Positions 6,396 to 8,154 of a stretch of DNA of 8,154 bases are shown in pieces. The translations under genes and the position numbers were made by a program. The stretch is taken from NCBI GenBank assembly GCA_031397915.1, contig JANNMM010000047.1, positions 1-8,154 of the forward strand. Direction: 5' to 3'. Position 1 is the first letter of the stretch, and every line of letters starts with the position of its first letter. The notes below the pieces were generated by a model. That model did no database searches, had not been told where the DNA came from, and saw only the letters and a program-made list of their open reading frames with translations. Source of the stretch: JANYCG01 sp031397915 (GTDB lineage: Bacteria > Pseudomonadota > Gammaproteobacteria > Burkholderiales > Burkholderiaceae_C).

Positions 6396-6950
6396 TCAGC
6401 CCTGCCCAGAAGCCGCTCGGGCGCCACGTTTGGCGCGGGGCGGCTTTCTTGTTTTCACTCTCTCGTTTTCCAGCTCGTCACGCGCCAGGTTTTCAATCAT
6501 CGCCAGCAAGACCTTGCGCGTGGTTTGAATGTCTTTGGCCGACAGCTTCTGCACCGCGACAGAGTTGCTGTGGATGGCCAGCGGCACCAGTTTGCGCTTG
6601 AGCGCGCGGCCTTTGGCCGTCAAGTGCACGTAGATGTTTTTCCGGTTCTCGGGCAACTGGCGCCGCTCGACGTAGCCCAGGGTTTCCATCGTCTTGATGG
6701 CCGCAAAGGTGCTGGGCTCCATCACGCCGGCTCGCACGCTCAACTCTTTTTGGGTGAGCCCGTCGGCTTCCCACAGGATACGCAAAAAACTCCAGTGCCC
6801 AAAGGCAATACTGTGCGCGGCCAGCCGCAGTTGCAGCGCCCTGTGAAACGCGCGGGCGGCGTCGCGCACCAGGTGGGCCAGGCGGTCGTGCGGCACAGCT
6901 TCCCGCCAGTGGTGCAAAAGCGGGTGCGTGTTGTTTGCCGGTTCTTCCAC
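6396..6950 (-). CDS. MarR-family winged-helix transcriptional regulator
   Basis: A 184-residue protein with a MarR winged helix at about 53-113. It has a LTQKELSVRAG helix-turn segment (65-75), a recognition helix near 79-91, LGYVERRQLPENRKNIYVHLTAKG (91-114) as the beta-wing, and a long C-terminal helix after it. Family members are dimeric DNA-binding regulators, often repressors released by aromatic or phenolic ligands. The start chosen is GTG at 6948-6950, which shares its first base with the upstream TAG stop (TAGTG) and has an AGGG Shine-Dalgarno six bases upstream. The next in-frame ATG lies inside the HTH, and the ATG at 7055 would overlap the oxidoreductase by about 100 bases. It is longer than usual because of a basic, Lys/Arg/Ala-rich tail at about 166-184. 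The arrangement suggests control of the oxidoreductase gene or a pathway upstream of it. Confidence 0.9.
   Translation of the reverse strand: MEEPANNTHPLLHHWREAVPHDRLAHLVRDAARAFHRALQLRLAAHSIAFGHWSFLRILWEADGLTQKELSVRAGVMEPSTFAAIKTMETLGYVERRQLPENRKNIYVHLTAKGRALKRKLVPLAIHSNSVAVQKLSAKDIQTTRKVLLAMIENLARDELENERVKTRKPPRAKRGARAASGQG
6410..6455 (+). terminator. Intrinsic terminator of scoAB, inside the end of the marR coding sequence
   Basis: A strong stem is formed by AAGCCGC (6410-6416) and GCGGCTT (6440-6446). Inside it, GCGCCA (6421-6426) and TGGCGC (6431-6436) close a CGTT tetraloop. A T-rich tract follows on the plus strand to about 6455. It lies 18 bases after the scoB stop, so it should end the scoAB transcript. 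The same DNA encodes about residues 169-181 of the convergent MarR protein. On the minus strand no U-tract follows the stem, so it should not stop the marR transcript. Confidence 0.8.
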
Positions 6951-8154
6951 TATTGGCCCTGCAGCAAGGCGACTTGATGCGATGGGTGGACTTCCCGGCC
7001 CTGTTGCGACGATGCCAGCATTGCCAGGCAAACCGCCAGCGTTGCGCGGGCCCATTCACCACTGTGAACCGGCGCCTTGCCGTGCAGCACGGCGTTGACC
7101 AGCTCGTCGATCACCTCGACCCGGGGAATGGCGGGCGGCGCAAGAGGTTCAACCGTGACGGTGTCGTCGGCGTAAATCGTGACGCTGTGGGCATCGGGCC
7201 GAAGGTCAGCGCGCTCGCAGCTCGCAACGATATGGCCAAAATGCTGGTGGGCGCCAGAGCGGGGCGCGGCAGGTGGTGGTGCGTAGGCGCTGCCGCCGTA
7301 GTTGCGCGCCGCTTTCAGGGCGCTTTCGTCTGCACCCGCGCTGCGCAACCGCTGTCGGGACGCGCCATAGTCAGCCGGATTTTTGGTCTGGCCCATCTCG
7401 CCGATGTTGCCCATGAGCGCGTCTGAGTCGAAGTGACCATAACCGCTGTAGGTGGCTGAGGCGAACGCGCCATCCTCGAAACCCAGCAAGGCGCTGTAGG
7501 CGCCCTCGGTTGGCCGAGATGGGTCCCAGGCGCCCGTATGCGTCCGCACGCTGCGCACGAGGCCGCCGCCCAAGAGCCGCAGGATGTCGATCTGGTGCGC
7601 CGCCTGGCTGAAAATCACGCCACCCCCGGCGGCGGTGTCCAGCTCTTCCGGTCGGCGCGGGCGGTAAAGGAAATCGGTGTAATTGAGGGCGGTGATCATC
7701 TTCACGGCGCCGTACGCGCCACTTGCAATGAGCTCGCGGGTGCGCTGGATCGGCCGGTCGAAACTGTGGCTGTGCCCGACGACCAGCTGCACGCCCGCAC
7801 GGCGTGTGGCTTCGATCATCTGGGTGGCTTCGTCCAGCGAGAGCGCCATTGGTTTTTCCACCAGCACATGTTTGCCGTGAGCAGCTGCAATCTGCACATG
7901 CTCGGCGTGGAATTGGTGCGGCGACGCGATGTAGACCGCCTGCACTTGCGCTTGCGCGCACAAAGCCTCCACAGAATAAAACGTGGGGGCCGAGAAGTCT
8001 TTTTCAAACTGGCACCGGGCCGCTGCAATCGGGTCGGTAGCGCCGGTCAACTGCACGCGGGGGTCTTGCAGAAAAGTCGGCAACATCAAGGTGAAGGCAC
8101 GCCCCAGGCCAACCACGCCAATGCGCAGGGGCTGCGCTGTCTGCGGTGTGATCA
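6950..8154 (-). CDS. Gfo/Idh/MocA-family oxidoreductase, 4,5-dihydroxyphthalate dehydrogenase-like (5' end at window edge)
   Basis: 400 complete codons are visible, open at the right edge. The first partial codon there ends in TG, so an ATG start may lie exactly at the edge, giving an ITPQTAQPLRIGVVGLGRA N-terminus. Residues counted from that point: Rossmann GLGRA at 15-19, the E99-K100-P101 motif that binds the nicotinamide ring region, and a GGGVIFSQAAHQIDILRLLGG segment with the family's likely catalytic H186 and D189. The family catalyses NAD(P)-dependent oxidation or reduction of sugars, polyols, dihydrodiols and related compounds. The NYTDFLYRPRRPEELDT segment (157-173) resembles, from memory, proteins annotated as putative 4,5-dihydroxyphthalate dehydrogenases in Burkholderiales; the substrate is unproven. 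The GTG at 8116 is internal to the Rossmann strand and cannot be the start. The gene overlaps the downstream MarR gene by one base, so the two are probably cotranscribed. Confidence 0.88.
   Translation of the reverse strand, partial: ITPQTAQPLRIGVVGLGRAFTLMLPTFLQDPRVQLTGATDPIAAARCQFEKDFSAPTFYSVEALCAQAQVQAVYIASPHQFHAEHVQIAAAHGKHVLVEKPMALSLDEATQMIEATRRAGVQLVVGHSHSFDRPIQRTRELIASGAYGAVKMITALNYTDFLYRPRRPEELDTAAGGGVIFSQAAHQIDILRLLGGGLVRSVRTHTGAWDPSRPTEGAYSALLGFEDGAFASATYSGYGHFDSDALMGNIGEMGQTKNPADYGASRQRLRSAGADESALKAARNYGGSAYAPPPAAPRSGAHQHFGHIVASCERADLRPDAHSVTIYADDTVTVEPLAPPAIPRVEVIDELVNAVLHGKAPVHSGEWARATLAVCLAMLASSQQGREVHPSHQVALLQGQ
6957..6961 (-). promoter_or_regulatory. Shine-Dalgarno of the MarR gene
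   Basis: CAGGG on the minus strand lies six bases before the GTG at 6950, inside the last codons of the oxidoreductase gene. It supports the overlapping GTG start and translational coupling between the two genes. Confidence 0.6.

Noticed and set aside
5669..6427. 252-codon minus-strand open frame opposite scoB
   Set aside because: Shadow of a strongly conserved CoA-transferase subunit; its His/Asp-rich translation is typical of antisense GC-rich reading.
6951..7055. Longer MarR start at 7055
   Set aside because: It would overlap the oxidoreductase coding sequence by about 100 bases, and the extra residues are Gly/Pro/Ala-rich out-of-frame read-through; the GTG at 6950 has a better-placed ribosome site.
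8114..8116. GTG at 8116 as the oxidoreductase start
   Set aside because: It would remove the start of the Rossmann strand (RIGVVGLG); the frame stays open to the window edge, where a TG suggests an ATG one base beyond.
1..8154. Mobile element, prophage, CRISPR or toxin-antitoxin system
   Set aside because: No transposase, integrase, terminal repeats, spaced direct repeats or small paired ORFs with family motifs were found; the genes read as ordinary chromosomal metabolism and signalling.

Overview
The window looks like a chromosomal segment of a GC-rich betaproteobacterium, most likely Burkholderiales and probably Comamonadaceae (Polaromonas, Rhodoferax or Variovorax-like). The pointers are a Bug/TctC-type solute receptor, a phthalate-dehydrogenase-like Gfo/Idh/MocA oxidoreductase paired with a MarR regulator, and the overall codon style. 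This assignment rests on family recognition only, since no search was run. There are no RNA genes, insertion sequences, phage genes or CRISPR arrays, and no intergenic gap exceeds about 210 bases.

Layout. (1) 1-525, plus strand: the C-terminal half of a tripartite tricarboxylate transporter (Bug/TctC) periplasmic receptor, cut by the window edge. (2) 553-1365, minus: a PF10118 'predicted metal-dependent hydrolase' with a ferritin-like Glu/His set. (3) 1437-2372, plus, divergent from it: a YedI/DUF808 inner-membrane protein. The 71-bp gap between (2) and (3) holds a hairpin and repeated ACTTT/AAAGT words. (4) 2373-2523: a gap with a terminator-like hairpin that competes with a second hairpin, plus an AT-rich hairpin. 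(5) 2524-4833, minus: a soluble PAS-GAF-GGDEF-EAL protein whose GGDEF motif is degenerate (GTNHF) and whose EAL domain keeps its catalytic residues, so probably a c-di-GMP phosphodiesterase. (6) 5043-6391, plus: scoA-scoB, the two subunits of succinyl-CoA:3-ketoacid CoA-transferase, followed by a strong intrinsic terminator. (7) 6396-8154, minus: a Gfo/Idh/MocA oxidoreductase, cut at its 5' end by the window edge, followed by a MarR regulator that starts at a GTG sharing one base with the oxidoreductase stop.

How they work together. scoAB forms a compact two-gene operon for acetoacetate activation, which links ketone-body, polyhydroxybutyrate or leucine breakdown to the TCA cycle. The oxidoreductase and MarR gene form a translationally coupled pair, plausibly for catabolism of an aromatic or other carbon source. 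scoB and marR converge, and the scoB terminator lies inside the end of the marR coding sequence. The other genes look like independent units. I see no clear previously undescribed multi-gene system. The points most worth a second look are small-scale: the degenerate GGDEF, the competing hairpins, the operator-like intergenic words and the terminator embedded in a coding region.
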